From: an uncultured Paraburkholderia sp.
GTDB lineage: Bacteria > Pseudomonadota > Gammaproteobacteria > Burkholderiales > Burkholderiaceae
Direction: 5' to 3'
Length of the DNA stretch: 34,274 nucleotides
Assembly: GCA_940747215.1 (NCBI GenBank)
Contig: CALNWS010000050.1
Location: 1 to 34,274, forward strand
Positions 18,713 through 27,266 of the stretch are shown piece after piece (within the stretch, counting starts at the first letter, position 1; each line of letters begins with the position of its first letter). Position numbers and translations under genes: made by a program. The notes beneath the pieces are model-generated. The model saw only the letters and a list, made by a program, of their open reading frames with translations, was not told the DNA's origin and ran no database searches.

Positions 18713-18936
18713 CCGCTATCACCGCAACCAGCGGAACAAATGCAGGCCATTGCCCCAATGCGAGCGTTCGCCCAAGTTTCGACGTATTGCCGCTCATGTA
18801 TACGGTGAGCAGATCGCTGCTGTGCATGAACATCAGTGAATCGATCGTGCCGGCCATAGCGACCAGCAGACAGAGCGGCAACAGCGAAGACAAACCCGGC
18901 GCACGTAGAGATACTGAGGGCATCGATGTCGCTCAT
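18712..18936 (-). pseudogene. DUF1275 (YoaK-like) membrane protein, N-terminal stump
   Basis: Start at ATG 18936 (MSDIDALSIST) with a one-base shift, or at the overlapping ATG 18923 that is already in the right frame. The family start is clear: LLPLCLLVAMAGTIDSLMFM, then DLLTVYMSGNTSKLGR and WPAFVPLVAVIAAFF. The MSGNT segment and the first two membrane helices are typical. After AAFF the frame runs into the Gfo/Idh/MocA stump, so the remaining helices are deleted. Function of the family is unknown. Confidence 0.75.
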
Positions 18937-19166
18937 TTGCGGGGACTACACAGTGGGGACGTGCACGTCATGGAACGCACAGTGCGAACTCCGCGCGCAT
19001 CGCAGCGTTGCCGCGAAGCACAGGAGCCTGCGAAGCATTTAGCAATGATTGTTCCCCCGCTCAGCATGAAACGGCATCCGTCAACATCGCATGCTGGCGC
19101 ATGCGTGGTACTGCGCCTTGGTCATCGTCGCCAAGTCGGTGAACGTCCCACTCAAGGAGAAACGCA
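18937..19166. other. Intergenic region between divergent genes
   Basis: About 230 bases that should carry the promoters of the DUF1275 stump (minus) and the zinc dehydrogenase (plus). A clear ribosome-binding site, AAGGAGAAACGCA, precedes ATG 19167. No further structure recognised. Confidence 0.4.
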
Positions 19167-20310
19167 ATGAAAGCGCTTGTTTATGAGGCCCGCGTAACGT
19201 GGTCGTGAAAGACATGCCGGATGCGAAGATCGGGCGTCCCAACGATGTACTCGTGAAGATCACCACGATCAACATCTGCGGCTCGGACCTGCACATGTAC
19301 GAAGGCCGCACGAATATGGAAACGGGGCGCATTCTAGGTTACGAGAATCTCGGTGTCGTAGTGGAAGTCGGACCCGGCGTGGAGCGTGTGAAGGTCGGCG
19401 ATCGCGTGTGTTTGCCGTTCAATATCGGCTGCGGATTTTGCAAGAATTGCGAGCGCGGCCTGACGGGATTCTGTCTCACCGCCAATTCCGGCGCGGCAGG
19501 CGCAGCCTACGGCTTCGCAGGAATGGGCCCGTATAGCGGCGGCCAGGCGGAATATCTGCGCGTACCGTTCGGCGACTTCAACTGCCTCGTGCTGCCGCCC
19601 GACGCACAGGAAAAGGAAAACGATTACGTGATGCTCTCCGACATCTTTCCGACCTGCTATCACGCGACCGAGCTGGCCGGTGTGCTGCCCGGCGAAAGCT
19701 TCGTCATTTACGGCGCGGGGCCGGTTGGTTTTATGGCCGCGATGTCTGCACAGGTCAAGGGAGCGAGCAAGATCATGGTGGTGGATAGCCATCCTGATCG
19801 GTTGAAGCTTGCGGAGAAACTCGGCGCGATTCCCGTCGACGACAGCGACGGTGCATCGGCGGAGCGCATTCTGGAAATGACGGGCGGCGAAGGCGCGGAT
19901 CGCGGATGCGGATGCGAATGCGTGGGCTATCCAGCGCAGTTGCAAGGGCCACGAAGTGCCGAACCTGACCATGAACAATCTCATCAAGGCGGTACGTCCT
20001 ACCGGCGGAATCGGCGTGATCGGTGTATTCGTGGCGGAAGATCCCAAGTCCGAAGACGAGCTGGAGAAGAAAGGTCAGCTCGCACTGGACTTCGGCCAGT
20101 TGTGAATGAAGGGTCAAAAGATCGCAACGGGTCAGGGGAATGTGAAGGCGTATAACCGTCGGCTGCGTGATCTCATTGCGGCAGGAAAGGCGAAACCGTC
20201 GCAGATCATTTCGCATGAACTGCCGTTGGAGAAAGCGCCCGAAGGATACAAGCACTTCAATAATCGTGACGAAGGGTGGACAAGGGTCGTGCTGAAGGCT
20301 TGCGGCCTGA
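19167..20310 (+). pseudogene. Zinc-dependent alcohol dehydrogenase (glutathione-independent formaldehyde dehydrogenase-like)
   Basis: Starts at ATG 19167 (MKALVYE); a shift near 19190 moves into the main frame: VKDMPDAKIGRPNDVLVKIT, the catalytic zinc Cys in INICGSDLHMYEGR, GYENLGVVVEVGPGVERVKV, the structural zinc cluster GCGFCKNCERGLTGFC (four Cys), and the NAD motif IYGAGPVGFMAAMSAQ. At 19902-19913 a 6-bp unit is duplicated (GCGGAT twice), adding two residues, and a frameshift follows near 19935. The tail frame (GHEVPNLTMNNLIKAVRPTG, GVIGVFVAEDPKSEDEL) meets TGA at 20103, where relatives have Trp before MKGQKIATGQ. It then continues to ELPLEKAPEGYKHFNNRDEG and ends about 20310. Length is near the usual 380-390 residues. 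Confidence 0.85.
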
Positions 20311-20385
20311 GGCCAATTGCGCAACGGCGCATGCGCCGGAACGCCGCCGCTCTCACTTCTGTTCGGAGCAGCGGCGTATTTCTAT

Positions 20386-21345
20386 CTAGCGTGCAACGGC
20401 AATCCGCGCATTGACCTTGACTGGCGCCACGTCATCGTCGAATGGCGGCCGGGGCTCGAAATGCTTGATCACGTCGCGTTCGAAAACCAGACAGCAGGTC
20501 GAACCGCCGTACTGGAAAAAGCCGAGTTCATCACCCTTCTTCACCTGCTGCCCGGGCAATGCATCGATGACGCACGACGACACATCCGCCATGCCGACCA
20601 ATACGCACCAACCTGCCAGATCGCGGCATCGTCGGCCTGAATCACGATAATCGCCCGCGTTGCCAGCGCCGTGATATAGCCTTGCGAATCAATCGTTCAG
20701 GCCGCCCGGGTCCTCGCCTTCGGAATCCGCATCCTCGCCTTCGGAATCCGCATTCGAGTAATAGCTGCCTTCCACCAGATACGCATCGACAATCACGCCA
20801 TCCACCGGCGCATGCCAACGGTGGTAATTGAAAGCGCTTAGAAAAGCCTGATAGATCGACCCGCCGACGAACCGCGCCGCCAGTTCGCAATGCGCCGCCG
20901 TAAAGAAGATGTCCTGCAGAGAGTATGGCGGCCATTTGATCCAGAATTCATCGTGCAGCATGACCGTCGTGCTGGATGTTGTACGGCGCAGCCTCGCACG
21001 CACTCACGATCGCCTTGCTATCGTCCACGCCCGCAACAGGTCTCATGCCGTCGCGAAACTGACGTGTGAAGAAATGATTCCATGAAGCAAATCCCCAGTA
21101 CGGTTTCTCAGGATCGGAAATGAACTGCGACATGCCGATCCGTTTGTCGGCTTCTTCGCTGAACCAGCCGTTGGGCGACTGCGTGGTCAGACGCTCGCGC
21201 GAATAGGGGGCGAGGCAGGTCAAAAAACCGCACAGATAGTTTAGCACCTTTTTCAACTGCGCATTCAGCGCGGGATCGTGAAAGAGTGCATAGCCTGACG
21301 GCATGCACATCGGCCAGTCGAGCACCGCATTCAGCGTCTCGTCAA
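20386..21345 (-). pseudogene. Phosphatidylserine decarboxylase-family protein, N-terminally truncated
   Basis: The minus strand reads [57 protein letters not shown], then after a shift near 20970 LHDEFWIKWPPYSLQDIFFT, FNYHRWHAPVDGVIVDAYL and, near the end, GDELGFFQYGGSTCCLVFER to the stop at 20386. HRWH-APVDG and the GGST self-cleavage site (Ser becomes the pyruvoyl group) define the family. Frameshifts occur near 20970 and 20695. A 21-bp tandem duplication at 20711-20752 doubles the DSEGEDA peptide in frame. The N-terminus is cut near 21345, where a plus-strand SDR stump begins. The relation to membrane phospholipid synthesis is uncertain, because this subgroup is often found in secondary-metabolism or stress contexts. 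Confidence 0.8.
20711..20752 (+). repeat. 21-bp exact tandem duplication
   Basis: A 21-bp unit beginning TCCTCGCCTTCGG occurs twice without gap (20711-20731, 20732-20752). It lies in the decarboxylase-like gene and repeats seven residues (DSEGEDA) in frame. It is of the same kind as the 14-, 17- and 12-bp duplications elsewhere in the window. Confidence 0.9.
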
Positions 21346-21347
21346 CG

Positions 21348-21785
21348 TCGCGGGCAGGCAAACCTACGTCGAACAGATCGCCGACCTGACTACGGAGCAA
21401 ATCGAAGCCACGTTCCGCACCAATGTGTTCGCAATGTTCTGGCTGTGCAAGGCCGCGCTGCCTCATTTGCCGCCGGGCGCGACGATCATCAACACCACAT
21501 CGATCCATATCAGCCTAGTGCCGGCCTGCTCGATTACGCGTCGACCAAAGCCGCGATTACCGCGTTCACGCATGCTTTCGCCAAACAGGTGATCGATAAA
21601 GGTGTACGCGTCAATGCGGTCGCGCCGGGACCGGTCTGGACTCCGCTGCAACCGAGCGGCGGCCAGCCGCAGGACAAGATAGAGAAGTTCGGTTCCCGGT
21701 TCCGAGGCGCCGATGCAACGCCCCGGGCAGCCGGCGGAACTCGCGCCGGTGTACGTGCTGATGGCGTCGCATGACTCGTCGCATA
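21348..21785 (+). pseudogene. SDR-family oxidoreductase, truncated at both ends
   Basis: Plus-strand pieces are [51 protein letters not shown], then after a shift near 21507 [20 protein letters not shown] and [20 protein letters not shown], and after a shift near 21700 the tail [12 protein letters not shown]. The catalytic YASTK and the NTTSI Ser are present; the Rossmann TGxxxGIG start is lost at the junction with the decarboxylase near 21345. The 3' end is lost near 21785, where a convergent FMN reductase begins. It resembles the YhdG/glucose-dehydrogenase-like stress SDRs (family inference). Confidence 0.8.
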
Positions 21786-22652
21786 CGGTTCGTAGTAGCC
21801 GATGAAGCAGTCGAGCCGCGACTTCGCGCCCGATTCGACGAAGCCCATCCAGTCGAGCCAATCGAATAGCGCACGGCGCGACCCCTCGATTCCCGCGACG
21901 TTGCCATGAACGACGAGTCCGTAAGCGCGACCCGCGAGATGCTTGGGATAGTCCCACCAAGCTAGTTCCAGTTGCTTCGCCTCTTCCGCTTTCTTTCCGT
22001 GCGTGGAAGTGGGATCGGGATTGCCGCCGTCCGCGCAAACGAGACGGTCCATCAGCAGCTTGAGCGGGCTCGCAACCTGATACCAGTAGACGGGCGTGAC
22101 GAACAGCACGCCATGACACGCCGCAAACCGTTCGTAGATTTCGTTCATCCAGTCATTCACGAGCCCGAGCGAATGGTTAGGGTAGCAACAACTGCATGGC
22201 CAGTGGCAAAGCGGCATGGCCGTCGATACACAACCTTTGCACGGGTGGATGTGCAGGTCGCGAGAGATCAAGGAAATCAACTTCGCAGGCGGCACGCTCC
22301 AGTGTCTCCTGCGCGATCTTGCCGAGGCGAAAGCTCTTCGACATCTCGCCCGGACACGTATAGTCGTTGCGCGCCGATGCATTGACGATTAGCACGCGCG
22401 AGCGCGTGGCCGGATCCCGCTGACGCTTTTGCGCAGTCTCGATCCGCTCACTCGCCGTGCACCATTCGACGGACAGATCGTAGTCCGGATCCTTGAAGCC
22501 GGCACCGGCCTTCTCGGTAATGGGCGACTTGCGCGCGTTCGAATACGCGTCCCACGCAATCGCCTCGAGCCGGTCGAGCGCAGCATCTTCGCTGCGAACG
22601 CTGGATCGTAAAAGCTCGCTATGAAGCGCTCGCGAAACACGTCGCGCGACAA
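21778..22652 (-). pseudogene. NADPH-dependent FMN reductase/flavodoxin-fold oxidoreductase
   Basis: A TTG start at 22652 follows GGAGAGAAA, giving LSRDVFRERFIASFYDPAFA. After a shift near 22590 and back, the flavin-binding body is RVLIVNASARNDYTCPGEMS, RLGKIAQETLERAACEVDFL and DLSR, and then in other frames DLHIHPCKGCVSTAMPLCHW, HGVLFVTPVYWYQVASPLKL, LMDRLVCADGGNPDPTSTHG and GLVVHGNVAGIEGSRRALFD. The C-x2-C segment, the TPVYW-Y loop and the DRL motif are typical of NAD(P)H:FMN oxidoreductases related to iron-sulfur flavoproteins. Frameshifts near 22600, 22390, 22285 and 22185. The C-terminus is fused to the convergent SDR tail near 21785. Confidence 0.8.
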
Positions 22653-22812
22653 TTTCTCTCCGTCACCTGACTTTTGCGCACTTCTATCTTTTCTATCTTT
22701 TGCGGTTCGGAGGATTTTTGCGGATCGGCGCTCATGGTGTCTTGCGGATGCTCTATCGATTCATGAAAACGAGCAACGCGCATACCCGCAGTCGATACCC
22801 GTGGTCAATTCC

Positions 22813-23052
22813 TCACGGCAGTGGAAGATTACCTAGATCATCTGGATCGACGCGCTTGTTGCGCGCCTCAGAACCGCCCTCCGCCTCGTAATTTTCAAGC
22901 GCCGACATGATCTGTTGAAGTCGGCGGCCGCTACGACGCCATTGCAGCCATTTGATGTAGGCGGTTTGCGACGGTCCGAATTTGACCGGAAGATGTTCCC
23001 AGCGCCTGCCCTCGCTCCCGTGGACCCACAAGATGGCATCGACAACGATACG
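22813..23052 (-). mobile_element. IS5-family-like transposase N-terminal fragment fused to CheR
   Basis: The end of the CheB-CheR reading frame changes character at RIVVDAILWV and continues RRWEHLPVKFGPSQTAYIKW and LQWRRSG. The pattern DAILWV-x-GxxWExLPxxFG-x4-Y-x2-W is the conserved N-terminal domain of IS5-group transposases (DUF4096 type). The following DDE catalytic domain is absent. The chimeric frame closes with a stop at 22813. It is a remnant of an insertion that disrupted the chemotaxis-like gene and was later deleted. The exact element borders are not visible. Confidence 0.6.
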
Positions 23053-24309
23053 CGGATCGCGCAGCAGGCTATGCAGAGCGAACAGGATACGTTCGCGCAC
23101 GTTTTTGACGATCACATAGTGCGCCCCTTCCCGAACGAAGTAGCAGAAACGCCGGCGGCACCTCATTGGCGATTGAAAGCGGATAGGAGCCCGTGCGCGC
23201 GCGATAGCCGCTTCGTCGATGTCGGTAGCGAATACTTGGATTCCGCGGCCCGATCCCACCGCCTCACGCGCCTGCGCGAGTTGCAGCGAGTGGAATACGC
23301 TTCCTCGCCCGACGCGCAACCGGCTACCCAGAGGCGCACCTGCCCATTGCCATATTCTTGGGCAAAGAGCTTCGCGATCGCGGAAGAACTGGGTGACGCA
23401 CTGGGTGACGCCGATCAGCATGTCGCCAAGCAACGCATTCGCTTCGTCAGGCGTGTTGCGTAGGAAATCGCGATAGCCAAGCAGATCGCGCTGCCCGTTC
23501 ACCTGCATGCGCCGCTCGATGCGCCGTAGAATCGTGGCGCGCTTGTAGAGCCGGAAGTCGTGGTCGGTGCGCACGCGCAGATGCATGAGAATATCGGAGA
23601 GCGCCCGTTCGGGATCGTTGGCGAGCGGCCTTGCGTTGCTCTGTGCTGTCTCCGCTTTCTCCAGATCGTCCATTTCGATCTGCTACGCGTTTGCCCACAA
23701 TTCGAGCAAACGCTGCGGCATTTCGGCCACCGGAAAACGATGTCCACCTGCCCCGTGGCGATGGCGTGCTGAGGCATTTCCTCGTGCTCGGCGTCGACGG
23801 GGAGTCTGCGCGAGCGTAATGCCGCCCACTTCCTTGATACGACTCAGGCCCATTGCTCCGTCGGAACCGGCGCCGGACAGCACGATGCCGATCGCATGCT
23901 GGTCGCAGGCTTCGGCCAGCGTCCGGAAGAAATGATTGATCGTAAAGGCGGGGGCCGCCCGATGCCTCCTGATCGGAGATCTGCAGGCAACCGTCGGACA
24001 TTTCGAGCCGCTGCCCGGGGTGATCACATAAACGTGGTTCTTCTCGATCGGAATGGTGCCGCTCACCTGATGCAAGGGCATGCCGGTGGCGCGCAGCAGG
24101 ATGTCGTCCAGATGGCTCGCATGTTCGGGCGCCAGATGAACGACGACAACCGCCATGTCCATGCTGGCGGGCGCGTTTTCGAAGAAGATCTGCAAGGCGG
24201 CAATGCTGCCGGCCGACGCGCCGATACCTACCACTGGAAAATGCAGATTGCTCTTTACCGTAAGCGATGAACCAGTCGATTTCGAAACCGCCGACTTCTG
24301 CCCTGACAT
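23052..24309 (-). pseudogene. CheB-CheR fusion signalling protein, broken
   Basis: From ATG 24309 behind AGGAGAG. The CheB methylesterase domain shows FPVVGIGASAGSIAALQIFF (catalytic Ser in GASAG), VVVVHLAPEHASHLDDIL (catalytic His) and IGIVLSGAGSDGAMGLSRI (catalytic Asp region; relatives have GTGSDG). A frameshift near 23790 and the stop at 23683 separate it from the CheR methyltransferase domain, LYKRATILRRIERRMQVNG, GVTQCVTQFFRDREAL and GIQVFATDIDEAAIARAR. A 12-bp tandem duplication at 23389-23411 repeats TQ-CV in frame before FFRD. The CheR domain then runs into a transposase fragment at about 23052, so its end and the PAS/kinase part common in this family are missing. Confidence 0.85.
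23389..23411 (+). repeat. 12-bp tandem duplication
   Basis: CTGGGTGACGC recurs with a period of 12 (23389 and 23401). It adds four residues to the CheR domain directly before the conserved FFRD. In frame, but it lengthens a conserved loop. Confidence 0.85.
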
Positions 24310-24490
24310 GCAACTCTCCTCGTTTGTCGTACGGTCTGTGCCGCACGATCGCGAAAGAATCGTAGCGTAAGCGAAAGCAAAGCACTATTATAGCGCTTAT
24401 TGTAGGTCCTACCGCCAGTCAGATAATATTTTAGGTGTGGTTCACACGATGAATGGCGTAATTAAGAGCGCTTTTGATGAATAAAGCAGC

Positions 24491-24514
24491 AGGCTCTCAG
24501 GCTCTCAGGCTCGC
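24491..24514 (+). repeat. Three 8-bp direct repeats
   Basis: AGGCTCTC, AGGCTCTC, AGGCTCGC follow each other without gaps in the intergenic region, consistent with slippage. Confidence 0.85.
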
Positions 24515-24580
24515 AAATCCGCTGCATGCGGGGCGCAATCTGTCGTCGATCGCTTGAGTGAAGGCGTTGATTCAAGCGCA

Positions 24581-24613
24581 AAAACCGGGCAGCTTTTCAA
24601 GCTACCCGGTTTT
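24581..24613. terminator. Rho-independent-type hairpin
   Basis: AAAACCGGG-C-AGCTT, loop TTC, AAGCT-A-CCCGGTTTT: a 15-bp stem with one mismatch, A-rich at one side and T-rich at the other, so it can work in both directions. Read on the minus strand it lies downstream of the 41-residue gene at 24698, and on the plus strand no gene leads into it. Confidence 0.75.
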
Positions 24614-24697
24614 ACCCCTATATCGTCGCAGCGCGCCGCACCGTGTCGCAGACCGAAGTCCTTATCTCGACTTCCGCATTAGCGCTCGCGCTGGCAC

Positions 24698-24823
24698 TCA
24701 GGGCTGCCGTTGCCCTTCCTGATGTTGCGGTGTTTTTTGCTGATTCTGCTGCTGTTGTCTCTGTTCCTTGCCCGCATTCTTCAGGTTGCCGGTCTGCGTA
24801 TTCGACTGCTTGCTGTCACCCAT
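24698..24823 (-). CDS. 41-residue Gln/Asn-rich hydrophilic protein
   Basis: ATG 24823 follows a strong ribosome-binding site (AAAGGAGAGCTGAA). The protein starts MGDSKQSNTQTGNLKNAGKE and ends in a stretch dominated by Gln, Lys and Asn (QRQQQQNQQKTPQHQEGQRQ), stop at 24698, with a terminator hairpin 85 bp further on. It has no membrane segment or Cys, and is likely disordered. Ribosome-binding site, clean frame and own terminator make it a credible gene, possibly a stress-related small protein, since it follows a hemerythrin gene on the same strand. Family not recognised. Confidence 0.7.
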   Translation of the reverse strand: MGDSKQSNTQTGNLKNAGKEQRQQQQNQQKTPQHQEGQRQP

Positions 24824-24947
24824 TTCAGCTCTCCTTTGTGCCGGAAAAAAGCCGGCGCATTCATAACATGAGGCAGTAACCCCTGTTCCGTGAGCGGCTG
24901 CGGGTACGAATCGCCGGCATCGAGTGTCCTGATTCGAAGGTCCCCGA

Positions 24948-25478
24948 TTACAGACTGAGCGTCTTGTCGCCGATCGATCGGCTGCCCACCGCGTCGAGCT
25001 TGCCCTGCAACTCGGCCTTGCGCTTCGACAGCTTTTCCCCGAGTGCGCGCAGATTGCCAGATTGCATTTCGACTGGCGCAGTTCCGGGAAGAGCTCCTGT
25101 TCTTCTTCCTTCACGTGATGACCGACCATCTCGCTCATGACCTTGACGGCCGCGTTGAAACCTTTGTCACCCGCCTTCAGTGTTTCGAACTGAGCGATCA
25201 GCTTCTTGACAAGAAAGTGCTCCACGTACGCTTCTTCCACATCTGTCTTGTTGCTATCCGGCAGTGCCTGCTGGGCCGCCGGATAAAGAAGCTCTTCCTC
25301 GAGCATCGTGTGGATGGTGAGTCGCTCGCAAGCGCGCTGCACGAGCGCCGCCTTTGCTCCGAAGATCGTCCTGCGCGGTTCTCTCGAACACCTCGAACAG
25401 CTTCTCGACGGCGCGATGGTCCGCTTCGAGCAGCGAGAGTGCGTATTTTGCGTTGGTCTTCGTATCGTCTGTTCGCAT
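24948..25478 (-). pseudogene. Hemerythrin/HHE cation-binding-domain protein, frameshifted
   Basis: Begins at ATG 25478 (MRTDDTKTNAKYALSLLEAD) and shows the di-iron four-helix pattern: LLEADHRAVEKLFEVFERT (first His), HTMLEEELLYPAAQQAL (His and Glu), YVEHFLVKKLIAQFETLK (His) and VGHHVKEEEQELFPELRQ (His and Glu). The last segment GEKLSKRKAELQGKLDAVGS ends at TAA 24948. Frameshifts are near 25365 and 25065. The iron ligands are all present when the frames are joined. These proteins bind O2 or store/sense iron and oxidants. Normal length is about 175 residues, as here. Confidence 0.85.
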
Positions 25479-25658
25479 CCGTTGCCTGCATGTTCCCCCT
25501 CCGTGAAAGGTCTGGACGGCACCAGCAATGCGGTGCAGCTAACGGAGGCCGAGCAAACCCGGTGCCTATGGCGGGTACGATGCCGGGAACGCGCTGCTTT
25601 TCTGTGTGCTTTGCGCCTTCGCTTTCGTGCTTCTCTCTTCCGTGTTTTTCTGTTTTCG

Positions 25659-26161
25659 CTATTTCTTGCGCGGTAGTGTCGCGTTGAGGAAAGGATTGAA
25701 GCCTGCGGGTCTGGCCGGCCGCCGGGCTTCACCGCCACGAGCCGGCTCGGCCGGTTCCTCTCTCGCGGAGAGTTGTGACAGAAGATTGTCGCTTGAAGCG
25801 TCGCTCTCCTCATCGTGCTTCGGCACGCCGCACGTTTTACTACGAGGCTTTTCTTCTGCGCCATCAATACCGGCGTTTTCCGCCATCTGCTCGCGGCTTG
25901 CGCAGATGCTCGACGATCATGTTAAACGATTCCGACATCGAGGCCGCCTCGGCGCGCGGCATCATCGTCGAAACGACGATCTCGTGTAGCGAGCTACCAT
26001 CCACGGCGGTGGCGGATGGCCTCGCCTGCCAGTCGATGCCGCTCGACGCGAAGGCGCCGCACGCGTTCGAGCACCGCGGGCGACAGGACGCCGCCGTCAT
26101 ATAAACTGACGACGGCCCGTTCGGCGATGGCGAAAAGCGGCGACGCCGCGCGCTTTGGCAT
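25659..26161 (-). pseudogene. Hypothetical protein, reconstructed across two frameshifts
   Basis: Joining three frames gives a coherent protein of about 165 residues: from ATG 26161 MPKRAASPLFAIAERAVVSL and LSPAVLERV, then, after a shift near 26060, GAFASSGIDWQARPSATAVD and SMSESFNMIVEHLRKP, then, after a shift near 25893, REQMAENAGIDGAEEKPRSK and a Pro/Ala/Arg-rich end FNPFLNATLPRKK at 25659. The N-terminal part looks folded and the C-terminal part disordered. The last segment also has its own ATG (25886), so it could be called a separate 75-residue gene, but it lacks a ribosome-binding site. Family not recognised. Confidence 0.5.
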
Positions 26162-26367
26162 GAGACGTGACCTTGTACGTTATTTGCTCAGGGTTGGGAA
26201 CAGACGCGTGAATGAAGGCAGAGTACACGATTCGTGCCGCGCTCACGAGTAGGCACGCTGCGTGCTAGCTGCAAGCGCCTCACGGAGAAGACGTCTGGCG
26301 CACGGCACGCGGCTGTCGAACTTCGAGACCCTTTGGCCCAAGTTACCGGTCTGAACGGAGACGATCT

Positions 26368-26948
26368 ATCAGCACCTATGTTTATTTGAACCGCCCCCAG
26401 CAATTCGGTCTTCCGGAAGAAGATCTGATCAGAATCGATCAGGCGGGATATGCGCTTGACATGAGCCGGCTCTTCGTCGAACACGAACCTACTTATCGGC
26501 CGGCGCTCGAACGCCCCTATCTGCAACGACTGATATGCCGCATTGCCGACGACGAGGTGATATTCACGTCCCTTGCGTGTCTGGGGGAACAGCGTTCGCG
26601 ACGTGCTCGCCATGCTCGATCAACTCCGCGTGAGGGGGCGCCAGTGTGCATTGCCTCGAAGTCGGATCCGCCGATCTCAAACGGCGGCCGGAGCCGCCGG
26701 CCGTGCGCGCGCTACGAGGCGCGGATCGCATCGAAACTTATGCGCGGCAGGAATGCAGCGAGGCGTCTATCGAACGCGCCCGTAACAGCGGCACCGCGCT
26801 CGGTCGCCACCCGACTTTTTCCGAGCGTGAAAAAAAGCTGCGTGTTATTCAAAGCCTGGAGAAAGGCACGTCGGTCAGCGACGTGGCGCGTGCATTCGGA
26901 ACATCGCGCCAGACCATCCTAGGTATTCGAGCCGCGCATTCGTCCTGA
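26368..26948 (+). pseudogene. Serine-recombinase (resolvase)-like protein, catalytic Ser absent
   Basis: Read from codon 26368, ISTYVYLNRPQQFGLPEEDL, which is ATC where ATG is expected, six bases after GGAGA. The resolvase fold follows: LFVEHEPTYRPALERPYLQR, ADDEVIFTSLACLG, then after a shift near 26590 NSVRDVLAMLDQLRVRG and after another near 26640 HCLEVGSADLKRRPE, and a C-terminal helix-turn-helix FSEREKKLRVIQSLEKGTSV, DVARAFGTSRQTILGI to TGA 26946. In active resolvases the first strand is YxRVS with the nucleophilic Ser; here it is YVYLN. The LDRLGRS-type Arg-bearing segment is LACLGNS. The missing catalytic residues look ancestral rather than a product of decay, hinting at a DNA-binding, non-recombining member. 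Confidence 0.7.
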
Positions 26949-26952
26949 AAAG

Positions 26953-26973
26953 AGGCAGCAAACGCTGCTGCCT
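26953..26973. terminator. Bidirectional hairpin between convergent genes
   Basis: AGGCAGCA, loop AACGC, TGCTGCCT: an 8-bp perfect stem in the 36-bp gap between the resolvase-like gene (ends 26948, plus) and the DUF6723-like gene (ends 26985, minus). There is no T tract, so strength is doubtful. Confidence 0.6.
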
Positions 26974-26984
26974 GTGCCTGCCTT

Positions 26985-27266
26985 CTATTCTGGACAGACG
27001 AGGTCCGCCGTCACCGTCTGATCACCTTTCGACTGCGCTGCATCCCGCGCTTCGGCTGCCGTTTCGAACGGACCGATGATCGGTGCGCCGTCGAACGGAA
27101 ACAGCACCTTGTCATCCGTCATCCTGACTATTTTCAGATCGCCTATAAAGGTCCCGCTACCTGTGCGACGATACGTTGCATAAATGCGGTAACTGCCTTC
27201 TGCCCCGCTCGTCGTGTCGAACACTTTTCCCGCTCTCCTCGAAAAAACCATTTTCGGCCTAGTCAT
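26985..27266 (-). CDS. DUF6723-like small protein, intact
   Basis: A complete 93-residue frame from ATG 27266 behind GAGGAAATAA. Segments: MTRPKMVFSRRAGKVFDTTS, SYRIYATYRRTGSGTFIGDL, KIVRMTDDKVLFPFDGAPII and GPFETAAEARDAAQSKGDQ, ending TADLVCPE. The LFPFDG and GPF-x-T-x3-A-x2-AA pattern resembles Burkholderia DUF6723 proteins; this is recall, not a search. Alternating hydrophobic strands suggest a small beta-rich fold. No Cys pair, signal or membrane segment. It is one of the few intact genes here, convergent with the resolvase-like gene and downstream of nothing on its own strand. Confidence 0.75.
   Translation of the reverse strand: MTRPKMVFSRRAGKVFDTTSGAEGSYRIYATYRRTGSGTFIGDLKIVRMTDDKVLFPFDGAPIIGPFETAAEARDAAQSKGDQTVTADLVCPE

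Larger units (their letters stand above)
24310..24697. other. Intergenic region with short repeats and hairpins
   Basis: About 390 bases without a gene. It holds a three-fold 8-bp repeat at 24491-24514 (AGGCTCTC twice, then AGGCTCGC), an inverted repeat CGCTTGA/TCAAGCG (24551-24557, 24572-24578), a GTGTG/CACAC dyad near 24436, and the terminator listed separately. The part next to 24309 is unusually AT-rich for this DNA and should contain the CheB-CheR promoter. Confidence 0.6.

Noticed and set aside
26188..26613. Minus-strand 141-codon frame opposite the resolvase-like gene.
   Set aside because: Antisense shadow of a gene with clear family motifs on the plus strand.
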